A stretch of 64,000 nucleotides of DNA from the NCBI GenBank assembly GCA_902789245.1, contig CADAND010000005.1, positions 1 through 64,000 of the forward strand, read 5' to 3'. Source of the stretch: an uncultured Bacteroidia bacterium (lineage in GTDB: Bacteria; Bacteroidota; Bacteroidia; Bacteroidales; UBA932). The translations under genes were made by a program, and so were the position numbers. The notes under the pieces are model-generated. The model made no database searches. It worked only from the letters and a program-made list of their open reading frames with translations, and was not told where the DNA came from. Below, piece after piece: positions 7,935 through 16,105 of this stretch; position 1 is the first letter of the stretch, and the number at the start of each line of letters is the position of its first letter.

Positions 7935-9392
7935 TTATCCACTGAAGTCGACCTCCGCGAAGGCGAGGGTCGGAATGAGCTTGGTCTGGCAGGGGCGCGC
8001 GTCGTCGCCGGCGGCGAGCAGACGGGACCACAGCGTGAGGAAGTTGCCGGTCATCAGCATGCCGCTCACGGGCCGGACGATCCGGCCGTCCTCGAACCAG
8101 TACCCTTCGATGCCGTAGGAAAAGTCGCCGGTTACGGGGTTGCTGTTGCCGCCGTTGAAGTCGGTGACCAGAATACCGCTGCCGCAGCGGCGCAGGATGG
8201 CGTCGCGGTCCAGGCCGGCGCAGGGCCAGGGGAGAACCTTGGGGCGCGTGGCGTCTTCGACGGTCGGGGCCATGCGGAGTTTCCCGGCCATGTAGCTGTT
8301 GATGAAGTACTGCTTCACGACACCGCCCTCGACGATGGGCGCTTCGACGGTCGCAACTCCTTCGGAATCAAAGTATTTGGAGCAGGTCTGCCCGGGGATG
8401 CGGGGGACGTCCAGGATGTTCAGCCCTTCGGGGAATACCTGTCGCTCAAGGCTGTCCATCAGGAAGGAGTTGTTCTGCTGGATGGCGTAGCCGCTCAGGG
8501 CGCGGAGGATGGGGGAGACGACCTTGGAAGCCATCTCGGCGTCGATGACGGCAGTGTAGCGCCCGCTGGGGGCGGGCCCGGAGCCGATCTGCCCGACGGC
8601 GCGCGCGAGGGCCTGGCGGCCGCACGCCGGGGCGTCCAGCTCAGCGAGACGCGAAGACGCGTCCCACCAGTATCCGCTGTACTTCTCTCCTTCGCTCTCA
8701 ATCGTTATCTCCACCCCATAGTCGAACGAAGTCTCGCTGTGCCGGCAGCACACCCCGTTCGTATCCATCACCACCGTATCATAGATGCTGTCGCTGTACT
8801 CGCCCTCTTCGGAAATAATTGTATATTCTGCGGAACGGCAGCGGGAACTGCCTCCGAAAACCGTAGCCACCCTCGGCTCCGTAAGAGGGAGGGGCCCGCT
8901 GACGCAGTCAGTGGGAGGGGTCCGACGCAGTCGGACGTTTTCGGAGGCAGTTGCCCGCTGCGTGGCGCCAAATACGGATGCCGAAAGTGCAATCCGCTGC
9001 CGGTCGGCAGGCGTGAGGGTGTCACGCGAGGGATCGACGAGGCCGAGCTCGTTGCCGGTGTGGGCGTCATGGCAGCAGCGGGCTGGGTCGGGCAGGACGC
9101 GGAGCGGATCCGGCGCGACCATGCGGGTGGCGGCCACGGCGCGGGCGATGAAGCCCTCGAGCGAGGCGGCGTCCAGTTTGTTGGTCGAATAGCTCCCGAA
9201 ACGCCCGTCTACGAACAGGGCGAGAGAGAGCGACCGGTCGGCGCAGTGCGTCACGCGGTCCACCTCGCCGTCGAGCGTCGCCACGAGGTCCTCCTCGCTC
9301 AGCGACAGCGTCGCCCGGGCATGCTGCGCCCCGGCGCGCGAGGCCATGTCAAGTGCTTCTCGGACGAAGTCCAACTCCTTGTCAGTGATCAT
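7935..9392 (-). CDS. tldE: TldE/PmbA-like subunit of the TldD-TldE metalloprotease, with in-frame insertion
   Basis: A 485-residue TldD/PmbA-family protein, partner of the TldD encoded 1 nt upstream. In the known E. coli complex TldE is the non-catalytic subunit of a heterodimeric zinc protease that degrades unfolded peptides and matures some RiPPs. Visible family features are the N-terminal RAGAQHARATLSLSEEDLVA region, the central GEYSDSIYDTVVMDTNG, and the C-terminal GILVTDFNGGNSNPVTGDFS and GMLMTGNF. There is no HExxH, as expected for TldE. Between about residues 145 and 185 the chain is interrupted by a peptide encoded by a structured palindromic repeat (8838-8961), rich in Pro, Arg and Thr, with no counterpart in TldE proteins I recall. 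The frame stays open through it. Confidence 0.9.
   Translation of the reverse strand: MITDKELDFVREALDMASRAGAQHARATLSLSEEDLVATLDGEVDRVTHCADRSLSLALFVDGRFGSYSTNKLDAASLEGFIARAVAATRMVAPDPLRVLPDPARCCHDAHTGNELGLVDPSRDTLTPADRQRIALSASVFGATQRATASENVRLRRTPPTDCVSGPLPLTEPRVATVFGGSSRCRSAEYTIISEEGEYSDSIYDTVVMDTNGVCCRHSETSFDYGVEITIESEGEKYSGYWWDASSRLAELDAPACGRQALARAVGQIGSGPAPSGRYTAVIDAEMASKVVSPILRALSGYAIQQNNSFLMDSLERQVFPEGLNILDVPRIPGQTCSKYFDSEGVATVEAPIVEGGVVKQYFINSYMAGKLRMAPTVEDATRPKVLPWPCAGLDRDAILRRCGSGILVTDFNGGNSNPVTGDFSYGIEGYWFEDGRIVRPVSGMLMTGNFLTLWSRLLAAGDDARPCQTKLIPTLAFAEVDFSG
8838..8961. repeat. Structured palindromic element inside tldE (copy A)
   Basis: Outer arms 8838-8861 and 8937-8961 are inverted copies (GCAGCGGGAACTGCCTCC plus GAAAAC) with one extra base on the right. 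Inside are three small hairpins: CCCTC/GAGGG, CCCGCTGAC/GTCAGTGGG with loop GCA, and GTCCGAC/GTCGGAC with loop GCA. The inner part is homologous to the element in tldD (10504-10631), but the outer arms are different sequences. It contains no stop codon in the tldE frame. Confidence 0.8.
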
Positions 9393-9393
9393 C

Positions 9394-10917
9394 TTACTCT
9401 CCTCCGACCGTTAAATTTCCAATCAATACGGAAGGAATGCCGCAGGATACCGCGACGCTCTGCTCCTTCCCGCAGGTCCAGGTGCCCTCGTCGATCCGTA
9501 GATCGCCTGCGACAGCCTGGATGTCGGCCAGGGCCTGCGGCCCGTTGCCGATGATGTTGATGTCCTTGACGGGCATCGTCAGCCGGCCGCCCTCGATGAG
9601 GTAGCCGCTCTTGACGAAGAAAGTGAAATCCCCCTCGCCGATCTTGACCTGCCCGTTCGCGAACTGGTCCACGTAGATGCCTTTTTTCACGGAAGCGATC
9701 AGGTCATCCTTCGTCCCGTCGGGGCCGCTCTCCATGTAGGTGGCCCGCATGCGCGGGATAGGGTTGTAGCGGAACGACTCCCGCCGCCCGTTGCCCGTCG
9801 GGGCCACGCCGTAGTAGCCGGCGCTGATGCGGTCGTGGAGGTAGGACGTCAGGACGCCGTCCGTGACCATGTAGGTCTTCTGCCCGGGCACGCCCTCGTC
9901 GTCATAGTTGCAGGCACCGCGGCTCGCGGGCACCGTGGCGTCGTCCAGGATGTTGATGCCCGGACGGCAGATGCGCTGGCCCATGCGGTCGCTGAAAATG
10001 GACTGTCCCTTGCGGTTGAAGTCCGCCTCGAAGGCATGGCCCATGGCCTCGTGGAGCAGGATGCCGGAAGCGCCGGCCCCCATCACGACGCTCATCTGCC
10101 CGCCTTTGGGCCGGCGCGCCTCGAAACGGGCGTCCATCCCCTCCACGGCGCGGCTGACGAGGTCTTCGAGCACGCTGTCGCTGACGAATTCGGCGCCCAT
10201 GCGTAGGCTCCGCGAGACGGTGTTGTTCTCCGTGCGCTTGCCCTGCTGGAAGATGACCTGGACGGAGATGCTGCCCAGCGGGCGGTGGTCCGTGGTCAGC
10301 TCGCCGAGCGAGTTGTACATCAGGATGTCGCTGACGGAGTACGACAGGATGGCGACGACCTTCAGCACGCGGCTGTCCCGCGCCCGGATCCCCGCCTCAA
10401 TACGCTGCAGGAACGGCACAAACCCTGCGATCTCCGCCTCCTCCCAAGGTGTCAGCTCTGGGTAATAACCCGCTCCCGGCAATCCTGTTGCTTGTTCACC
10501 TGCCTGGGCGGCGGTACCCAGGTCCGAAAAACCGTGGCCGCCCGTGGCCTCGTGAACGGGGGGGACCCGCTGCGAAGCAGTGGGGGGGATGAGCGAAGCG
10601 AAGTTTTGCGGACCTGGGGTACCGCCGCCAGCGGCAGAGGCAATGGAACCTGCTGCTTTGGCTGCCTGGAGAAGCGAGGGATAGTCCGTTGTCTCGGCGT
10701 AGGCGTAGCCTGTTTTCTCGCCCTTCAGGACGCGGATGCCGCAGCCGTAATCGACGTGATAGCCGCCGGACCCGACGACACCGTCCCGGAGGAGCAGGTC
10801 ATGATAAGACGTGTCCTCGAAATACAGGTCACACCAGTCTCCGCCCGCCCGCAGCCCCTCGGCCACGAGCGCGCGCAACTGCTCCTCGCTCACACCAAAA
10901 CGGTCACACAGATTCAT
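9394..10917 (-). CDS. tldD: TldD, zinc metalloprotease subunit, with in-frame insertion
   Basis: A 507-residue TldD. The catalytic zinc motif HEAMGH is in LLHEAMGHAFEADFNRKG near residue 290. Other family blocks are MSVVMGAGASGILLHEAM, CNYDDEGVPGQKTYMV, PTGNGRRESFRYNPIPRM and the C-terminal end SVLIGNLTVGG. With TldE it should form the cytoplasmic heterodimeric protease. Near residues 95-140, in the variable linker before the YPELTPWEEAE segment, lies a Pro/Gly/His-rich peptide encoded by the palindromic element at 10504-10631. I prefer the ATG at 10917; a TTG at 10929 is in frame. The start overlaps the end of the upstream kinase-like gene by 14 nt and tldE follows after 1 nt, so the genes are co-translated. 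Confidence 0.93.
   Translation of the reverse strand: MNLCDRFGVSEEQLRALVAEGLRAGGDWCDLYFEDTSYHDLLLRDGVVGSGGYHVDYGCGIRVLKGEKTGYAYAETTDYPSLLQAAKAAGSIASAAGGGTPGPQNFASLIPPTASQRVPPVHEATGGHGFSDLGTAAQAGEQATGLPGAGYYPELTPWEEAEIAGFVPFLQRIEAGIRARDSRVLKVVAILSYSVSDILMYNSLGELTTDHRPLGSISVQVIFQQGKRTENNTVSRSLRMGAEFVSDSVLEDLVSRAVEGMDARFEARRPKGGQMSVVMGAGASGILLHEAMGHAFEADFNRKGQSIFSDRMGQRICRPGINILDDATVPASRGACNYDDEGVPGQKTYMVTDGVLTSYLHDRISAGYYGVAPTGNGRRESFRYNPIPRMRATYMESGPDGTKDDLIASVKKGIYVDQFANGQVKIGEGDFTFFVKSGYLIEGGRLTMPVKDINIIGNGPQALADIQAVAGDLRIDEGTWTCGKEQSVAVSCGIPSVLIGNLTVGGE
10504..10631. repeat. Structured palindromic element inside tldD (copy B)
   Basis: Outer arms 10504-10530 and 10604-10631 are inverted copies built on GGCGGCGGTACC and CAGGTCCG. 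The interior aligns with copy A in tldE and keeps its hairpins with compensated bases: CCCGT/ACGGG where copy A has CCCTC/GAGGG, and CCCGCTGC/GCAGTGGG with loop GAA where copy A has loop GCA. It is read in frame without a stop, but its second half is in a different reading frame from copy A. Confidence 0.8.
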
Positions 10918-11488
10918 CGGGATGCGCAATATGCTGAATTAGTTGATACTTCTCATTGTCCTTGATGTAGATCACATCCTTCGACCCCTCGGCCACAACC
11001 GAGAACGGCGGCTTGGAATTGTCCGCCAGGATCCAGCGGTCCATCTCCGGGATATAATAGTCGAAGAGATACTGCAGCCCCATCACATAGCGGCGCCGCA
11101 CCACGGCGTCCGGGATATTGTGCCCGCCGGAAACCACGCGGTCCCGCACCCGCTCGATGGCGAGCTCCGGCGAATTCAGCCAGAAATACAGGACGGTGGT
11201 CTCGTAGCCCAGCCGCTTCGCCTGCAGGACAATCTGCAGCAGCGAGCGGGTCGCGAGCGTCGTCTCGACGGCAAAATCCGCCTTCCGGTCCAGCAGATAG
11301 TTGATTTTCATCAACATATACCGGCTGGCCGTCACGGACGCTGCGCCCGGGTCGAAAGGCGAGAAACTCTTCGCGAACTCGTCCGAATTCACGAACTCCC
11401 GGCAATTCAACAGATCCGGCAAGAGCGTGTACGACGCCGTGGTCTTGCCGGATCCGTTGCAGCCTGATATGATATACAGTTTGGGCAA
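10904..11488 (-). CDS. Zeta-toxin-like P-loop kinase
   Basis: A 194-residue protein of the Zeta toxin/AAA-type P-loop family. The Walker A is at the very N-terminus (IISGCNGSGKTTASYTL), a typical Zeta-type Asp follows in VNSDEFAKSF, and DFAVETTLATRS is the substrate-side block, with a downstream Arg-rich helix (AIERVRDRV). Zeta enzymes phosphorylate UDP-N-acetylglucosamine; chromosomal homologues without antitoxin are common and their role is unclear. No Epsilon-like antitoxin gene is next to it. It sits 3 nt after pepD and overlaps tldD, so it is transcribed with a peptidase operon. I would not call it a toxin on this evidence. Confidence 0.82.
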   Translation of the reverse strand: MPKLYIISGCNGSGKTTASYTLLPDLLNCREFVNSDEFAKSFSPFDPGAASVTASRYMLMKINYLLDRKADFAVETTLATRSLLQIVLQAKRLGYETTVLYFWLNSPELAIERVRDRVVSGGHNIPDAVVRRRYVMGLQYLFDYYIPEMDRWILADNSKPPFSVVAEGSKDVIYIKDNEKYQLIQHIAHPDESV

Positions 11489-11491
11489 ATC

Positions 11492-12946
11492 CTATTTCTC
11501 AGGAATACTCTCGAGGACTGCCTTCAGCAGGTCCCAGCTCCGCTGGACGGACGCGATGTTGACACGCTCGTCCGGGGAGTGCGGATAGAGGACGGTGGGG
11601 CCGATGGAGACCATCTCCCAGTTGGGATACTTGGCGCCGAGCAGCGCGCACTCCAGACCGCCGTGGGTCGCGAGGACGTTCATCGGCGTGCCGTAGAGCT
11701 TGACGTGCATGTCGTTGATCAGCTTGTTGATCGGCGTGTCCGGCTTGGGCGTCCAGCCCGGGTAGCCGCCGAAGAACTTGATCTTGGCACCGGCGAACTC
11801 GAAGATGTACTTCACGCGCATGGCGAGGTCCTGCTTGGCGGTGTTCATGGCGCTGCGGAGCAGGGAGTTGACCGTGAGATGGCCGCGCTTGCAGCGCACG
11901 ACGGCCAGGTTGATGGACGTCTCGGTGAGGCCCGGCATGGTCTGGCTCATGCGGATCACGTTGGACGGGCAGACGGCGATGGCCTTGCAGGCATTCAGGA
12001 TCACGGCGTCCTCGATGCAACGGGCGGGCTTGTTGACCTTGGTGATGCTCCACTGGAAGCCCGGGTCGCTCTGCTCGAAACGCTCCCGGCAGATCTTGAG
12101 GATCTCGTTGGCGTAGCGGACGGCGGCGGTCGCCTTCTCCTTGGGCAGGGCGATCAGGGCGTCTGCCTCGAACGGGATGGCGTTGCGCAGGCTGCCGCCG
12201 TTGAAGTCGGCCACCTTGGCCCCGTAGCGCTCGAGCATCGGGATGAGGACGCGGACCATGACCTTGTTGGCGTTGGCGCGGTAGAGGGAGATGTCCATGC
12301 CGGAGTGGCCGCCGGAAAGGCCCTTGACGTCAATCTTGTAGCCCACGTAGCCCGCCGGGATGGGCAGGGTCTTGTACTTGAAGTCCGCCTCGGCGTCCAG
12401 GCCGCCGGCGCAGCCGATGCAGAGCTCGTTCTCGTCCTCGGAGTCGAGGTTGAGGAGGATGTCGCCCTTCAGGATGCCGGGCTGGAGCGCCTCGGCGCCG
12501 GTCATGCCCGTCTCCTCGTCGTAGGTCACGAGGATCTCGATGGGGCCGTGTTTGACGCTCTTGTCCTCGGCGACGGCCATCGCCATGGCGACGCCCATGC
12601 CGTTGTCGGCGCCGAGCGTGGTGCCCTGGGCGGTGACCCAGTCGCCGTCGATGACGGTCTGGATCGGGTCCTTGAGGAAGTCGTGGACGGTGTCCGCTGT
12701 CTTCTGCGGCACCATGTCCATGTGTCCCTGGAGCACGACGCCCTTGCGGTTCTCATAACCGGGGGTGGCGGGGACGCGCATAATCACGTTGCCGGTCTCG
12801 TCGGCGAACGCCTCGACTTTGTGCTCCCTGGCCCAGTCGAGCAGGTGCTGGCGCACGATTTCCTCATGCTTGGAGGGACGCGGACAGCGGGTGAGTCCAT
12901 AGAAATTGTTCCAAACAACTTTCGGTTGCAGATCTTTGATGGTCAT
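11492..12946 (-). CDS. pepD: Aminoacyl-histidine dipeptidase PepD (M20 family)
   Basis: A 484-residue cytosolic M20 metallopeptidase that hydrolyses Xaa-His and other unspecific dipeptides. The zinc sites are visible in order: VLQGHMDMVPQK (His and Asp ligands, near residue 80), GADNGMGVAMAMAV, the catalytic Glu pair in TYDEETGMTGAEAL (near 148), and NLDSEDENELCIGCAGG. The lid and dimerisation domain lies in the middle (GLSGGHSGMDI) and the C-terminal ligand region includes ATHGGLECALLG. I chose the ATG at 12946; a TTG at 12973 is in frame. It is downstream of an oligopeptide transporter, which would supply substrates. Confidence 0.95.
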   Translation of the reverse strand: MTIKDLQPKVVWNNFYGLTRCPRPSKHEEIVRQHLLDWAREHKVEAFADETGNVIMRVPATPGYENRKGVVLQGHMDMVPQKTADTVHDFLKDPIQTVIDGDWVTAQGTTLGADNGMGVAMAMAVAEDKSVKHGPIEILVTYDEETGMTGAEALQPGILKGDILLNLDSEDENELCIGCAGGLDAEADFKYKTLPIPAGYVGYKIDVKGLSGGHSGMDISLYRANANKVMVRVLIPMLERYGAKVADFNGGSLRNAIPFEADALIALPKEKATAAVRYANEILKICRERFEQSDPGFQWSITKVNKPARCIEDAVILNACKAIAVCPSNVIRMSQTMPGLTETSINLAVVRCKRGHLTVNSLLRSAMNTAKQDLAMRVKYIFEFAGAKIKFFGGYPGWTPKPDTPINKLINDMHVKLYGTPMNVLATHGGLECALLGAKYPNWEMVSIGPTVLYPHSPDERVNIASVQRSWDLLKAVLESIPEK

Positions 12947-12959
12947 AGCTTTATGGTTT

Positions 12960-13871
12960 TTATATTCTTGCAAAACGTTGATGTGTCCACAGATAGTTCT
13001 CCGGCTGCCGCCGGATGTCGGCCTCCAGGAGGCGGTAGTATTGCTGCATGATCTCCTCCACGCTCATGTCCGAGGCATTCTCGCAGATGGGCTCGTAGCG
13101 CATGACATAATGCCCCCGGCGCTCGCGGCGCATGGAGAGATAGACCACGGCCATGCCGAATTTGCGCGCCAGCGCGGCGGCGCCCGTCATCGTCTGCACC
13201 CGCTGGCCGAAGAAGTCGACGTCCAGGTTGGCGGGTGAGGTGAAGTAGGGACGCTGATCGGTGTTGACGTTGTACACCTTCTTCTCGTCCTTGTGCGTGT
13301 AGGCGTAGCGGACCAGGTCCTTGCTCTCGATGTAGCCGGGGTAGTGCTTGCGGTCCAGCAGCGGGGCGAAGCGGTTGTCCCGCATGACGAGGTCCCACGC
13401 ACGGCTGGACAGCGCCCGGTACACCACGCAGTAATTCTGCTCCGTGAAGGGCAGGGGGGTGTCGGTGTAGTTGTAGGAGGCGATGCCGCCGAAGAGCTCC
13501 CAATTGCCGCAGTGTGAGCACATGACGGCGATGCTGGACGCCTGCTCGAACAGGCGGGCGGCCTGCTCGGTGTTCTCAAACTCCACCAGGCGGGCGCGGT
13601 GCAGGCGCTTGGGACTCCGGCATCCGCCGAACCAGACCGCCTCGGCGACGAGTTCGCCGAAATGCTGATAGAAGGCTTTGCGGATGGGCTTCAGGTCCCA
13701 GACGTTCTTCTCGGGAAAGGCTTTGGTGAGGTTGTGCATCACCACGTCGCGGCGGTAGCGCACGACGTCTCCGGCCAGCCAAGCCACGAAGCGACCCAGC
13801 GCGTAGTGGACGCGCAGCGGCAACAGCCCCAGCAGGCGGAGCGGCACTTTCAGCAGGAAGGCCCCGATCAT
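12960..13871 (-). CDS. LpxL/HtrB-family lipid acyltransferase
   Basis: A 303-residue membrane-associated acyltransferase of the lipid A late-acyltransferase family. An N-terminal hydrophobic stretch (GAFLLKVPLRLLGLLPLRV) is followed by RYRRDVVMHNLTKAFPEK, typical of this family. The catalytic HX4E motif is in CSHCGNWELFGG near residue 140, and DQRPYFTSPANLDVDFFG matches the second conserved block. It should add a secondary acyl chain to lipid A, or a related acyl group to another lipid, at the inner face of the inner membrane. It lies between the POT transporter gene (9 nt upstream) and pepD (13 nt downstream), so it shares their transcript. Confidence 0.9.
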   Translation of the reverse strand: MIGAFLLKVPLRLLGLLPLRVHYALGRFVAWLAGDVVRYRRDVVMHNLTKAFPEKNVWDLKPIRKAFYQHFGELVAEAVWFGGCRSPKRLHRARLVEFENTEQAARLFEQASSIAVMCSHCGNWELFGGIASYNYTDTPLPFTEQNYCVVYRALSSRAWDLVMRDNRFAPLLDRKHYPGYIESKDLVRYAYTHKDEKKVYNVNTDQRPYFTSPANLDVDFFGQRVQTMTGAAALARKFGMAVVYLSMRRERRGHYVMRYEPICENASDMSVEEIMQQYYRLLEADIRRQPENYLWTHQRFARI

Positions 13872-13880
13872 GAGCTTCGA

Positions 13881-15560
13881 TTATTCGGCCGTGGCGGCTT
13901 CCAGGCGCTTCAGGAAGGAGAACATCACGACACCGGAGATGATGCAGAGCGCCATCAGCACCGTCCAGTTGACCCACAGGGGGACGTTGTCCCACAGCAT
14001 GGAAGGGATGGAACTGAGGTAGTTGCCGATGGCCGTGGCGGCGAACCAGCAACCCATCATCAGGCCCTTATACTTCGGCGGAGCGACCTTGGACACGAAG
14101 GAGATACCCATCGGGCTGAGGAGCAGCTCGGCGAAGGTGAGGACGAGGTAGGTGCCGATGAGGAAGGTCGGGACCACCGGGTCGGGGGACACGCCGCCGA
14201 CGGCCTTGAGCTCCGACGGGGCGGGCTGGCCGCTGGAGGCGGCGAGCATGACGAGGTAGCCGATGGCGGCCACGAACATGCCGAGGCCGATCTTCTTCGG
14301 TGCGGAAGGCTCCTTGCCCTTCTTGGCGAGCGCGCCGAAGAGGGCCATGGAGACCGGCGTCAGGGCGACGACGAAGAAGGGGTTGAACTGCTGGAACTGC
14401 TGCGGCAGGATGTGCAGGACCTCATCCATGCCGGAGTAGAGGGCGTAGGCGCCGCCCCAGAGCAGGAGCGTGACCACGCAGCAGATGCTCTTGCCGCGGG
14501 CCGTCTCGGACTGGAAGGTCGCGAAGAGGGTATAGACCGAAATGGCGATCAGGAAGAGCGGCCAGATGTTGAATCCGATGCGGAGCGGGCCGCTCACGGT
14601 GTCCTGGGTATAGTCGCGGGCGAAATAGGTCAGCGAGGAGCCGTTCTGGTGGAAAGCCATCCAGAAGAAGATCACCACGGCGAACACGAAGCAGAGGGCC
14701 ACGATGCGGTCCTTGGTCTGCTTGGGCGTGAGTTCGACGGCGCTGTCGCTGGCGGCGGCCTGCTTGGCGTTGACGTCGGTGTGCTTGAACCAGGAGCGGA
14801 AGCCGAAGTAGATAGCCATCGAGAAGATCAGCGACACGCAGGCCACGGCGAAGCCGAGGTTGTAAGCGGTCGAGAGCTGGTTGATGTAGTACTGGCTGAA
14901 GTCGGTCAGCGACATGGCGGCGACGTCCGAGCCCGGCATCATGGCCTGGAGGGCCTCCAGACCGGCCGGATCCTGCAGCGTGCCGTTCAGGCACTGGTGC
15001 GCGAGGGCGGGGATGTCGGCCTTGTAGATGAGGCCGGCACCGGCCAGGTGCTTGTTGGTGAGGGCCGTGGCTGCGGTGGGGGCGAACATGGCGCCCACGT
15101 TGATGGCCATGTAGAAGAGGCTGAAGCCGGAGTCGCGCTTGGCGCTGTAGGCGGGATCGTCGTAGAGGTTGCCCGTCATCACCTGGAGGTTGCCCTTGAA
15201 GAGGCCCGTGCCCACGGCGATGAGAAGCAGGGCGCCGATCATCATCGCGAGCGCGATGCCGCGGCTCTCGAAGGCGTTGGTCGGGATGGCGAGCAGGAGG
15301 TAGCCCGCGAACATCACCGACACGCCGGTGACCACGCACTTGCCGAAACCGATCTTGTCGGCGAGCCATCCGCCGAGGACCGGCATGAAGTAGACGGCCG
15401 CCAGGAAAATGGCGTAGAACTGGCCCGCTGCGGCGGCGGTGAAGCCGAACTTCGCCTGCAGGAAGAGCAGGAAGATGGCGAGCATGGTGTAGTAGCCGAA
15501 ACGCTCGCCGGTGTTGGCGAGAGCGAGGGCGTAAAGGCCTTTGGGTTGTCCTTTGAACAT
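13881..15560 (-). CDS. POT-family proton-coupled oligopeptide transporter
   Basis: A 559-residue inner-membrane transporter with about 12-14 helices. POT-family marks are the N-terminal NTGERFGYYTMLAIFLLFLQ (the ERFxYY proton-coupling block) and the second-loop region MPVLGGWLADKIGFGKC, plus FAELLLSPMGISFVSKVAP near residue 490. It imports di- and tripeptides with protons. It is the first gene of a leftward operon with an acyltransferase, PepD, a Zeta-like kinase, TldD and TldE, suggesting peptide uptake coupled to breakdown. Bacteroidetes POT proteins often have an insertion between helices; the segment at about 210-235 here (CLNGTLQDPAGLEALQAM) may be that. Confidence 0.95.
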   Translation of the reverse strand: MFKGQPKGLYALALANTGERFGYYTMLAIFLLFLQAKFGFTAAAAGQFYAIFLAAVYFMPVLGGWLADKIGFGKCVVTGVSVMFAGYLLLAIPTNAFESRGIALAMMIGALLLIAVGTGLFKGNLQVMTGNLYDDPAYSAKRDSGFSLFYMAINVGAMFAPTAATALTNKHLAGAGLIYKADIPALAHQCLNGTLQDPAGLEALQAMMPGSDVAAMSLTDFSQYYINQLSTAYNLGFAVACVSLIFSMAIYFGFRSWFKHTDVNAKQAAASDSAVELTPKQTKDRIVALCFVFAVVIFFWMAFHQNGSSLTYFARDYTQDTVSGPLRIGFNIWPLFLIAISVYTLFATFQSETARGKSICCVVTLLLWGGAYALYSGMDEVLHILPQQFQQFNPFFVVALTPVSMALFGALAKKGKEPSAPKKIGLGMFVAAIGYLVMLAASSGQPAPSELKAVGGVSPDPVVPTFLIGTYLVLTFAELLLSPMGISFVSKVAPPKYKGLMMGCWFAATAIGNYLSSIPSMLWDNVPLWVNWTVLMALCIISGVVMFSFLKRLEAATAE

Positions 15561-15591
15561 ATTGTGCTGTGTTAAGTTTTAGTCGTAACTA

Positions 15592-15622
15592 CAAATATAG
15601 CAAAAAAAAGGCCGTCCCACAA
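15592..15622 (-). promoter_or_regulatory. Promoter of the POT-PepD-TldDE operon
   Basis: The minus strand reads TATATTTG (plus 15592-15599), 31 nt before the ATG at 15560. A CTTTG on the minus strand (plus 15620-15624) lies 20 nt upstream, fitting the Bacteroidetes -33/-7 spacing. The -33 part lies inside the terminator hairpin of the preceding gene. Confidence 0.65.
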
Positions 15623-15634
15623 AGGGACAGCCTT
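15608..15634 (-). terminator. Intrinsic terminator after the HAD phosphatase gene
   Basis: The stem AAGGC.GTCCC pairs with GGGAC.GCCTT around a 5-nt loop; on the minus strand it is followed by a run of eight T (plus-strand A-run at 15602-15609). It ends the transcript of the leftward polysaccharide locus. Confidence 0.8.
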
Positions 15635-15704
15635 AAATCGTCATTCTGCGGTCTTTCCGGCCGCCCTCCGCAACGCCGACGCGCGACCTACGAGTGGGCG
15701 GAAT

Positions 15705-16100
15705 CTATTTCCTCCGGAAAAGACCCCAGCCCCGTTTCTTCCGGGCGGCGTGGCGCTCCGCGCGCTGGCTGTTGATCATCTCGTAGATTTCGGTCCAGTC
15801 GGGCAGGCCGCCGAGGTTCTTGTCGTCGATGTAGACGTCGGCGATCACCTTGGCGGTGTGCCGGGGGAAGAGCGCGTCGGCGGGCTGGTTGCTGTTCACG
15901 GCGAAGAAGTCCAGGCCCTTCTTGTGGCAGTAGGCGACCGCGTCGTCGAGCAGCTCGCCCTCGCGGGAGGTGAAGAGGATGATGCGGTTGCCTTCCTGCT
16001 GCAGGGTGCGCAGGGTCTGGATGGCGAAGGGTTTCTCCTTGCCGATGTCCGGGTATTTGTGCTCGACGATGGTGCCGTCGAAATCAACTGCAATGGTCAT
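15705..16100 (-). CDS. Small HAD-superfamily hydrolase
   Basis: A 131-residue HAD-fold protein with only the core domain. Motif I is DFDGTIVEHKYP at residues 6-17, with the nucleophile Asp and the second Asp spaced as usual; motif II is ILFTSREGEL; the C-terminal acidic motif is in VYIDDKNLGGLP. Such small Bacteroidales HAD proteins are probable phosphatases of sugar phosphates or nucleotides; the substrate is not known. I chose the ATG at 16100; a TTG at 16109 would overlap the Wzc stop. It is the last gene of the polysaccharide transcript, 5 nt after wzc, and is followed by a strong terminator. Confidence 0.85.
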   Translation of the reverse strand: MTIAVDFDGTIVEHKYPDIGKEKPFAIQTLRTLQQEGNRIILFTSREGELLDDAVAYCHKKGLDFFAVNSNQPADALFPRHTAKVIADVYIDDKNLGGLPDWTEIYEMINSQRAERHAARKKRGWGLFRRK

Positions 16101-16105
16101 TTCAA

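Noticed and set aside
10904..11488. Zeta toxin-antitoxin module
   Set aside because: No small antitoxin-like gene next to it; both neighbours are peptidases in one operon.
15620..15700. Possible short gene between the POT promoter and the HAD gene
   Set aside because: The stretch holds the terminator and the -33 region; no frame with a start and family likeness was seen.
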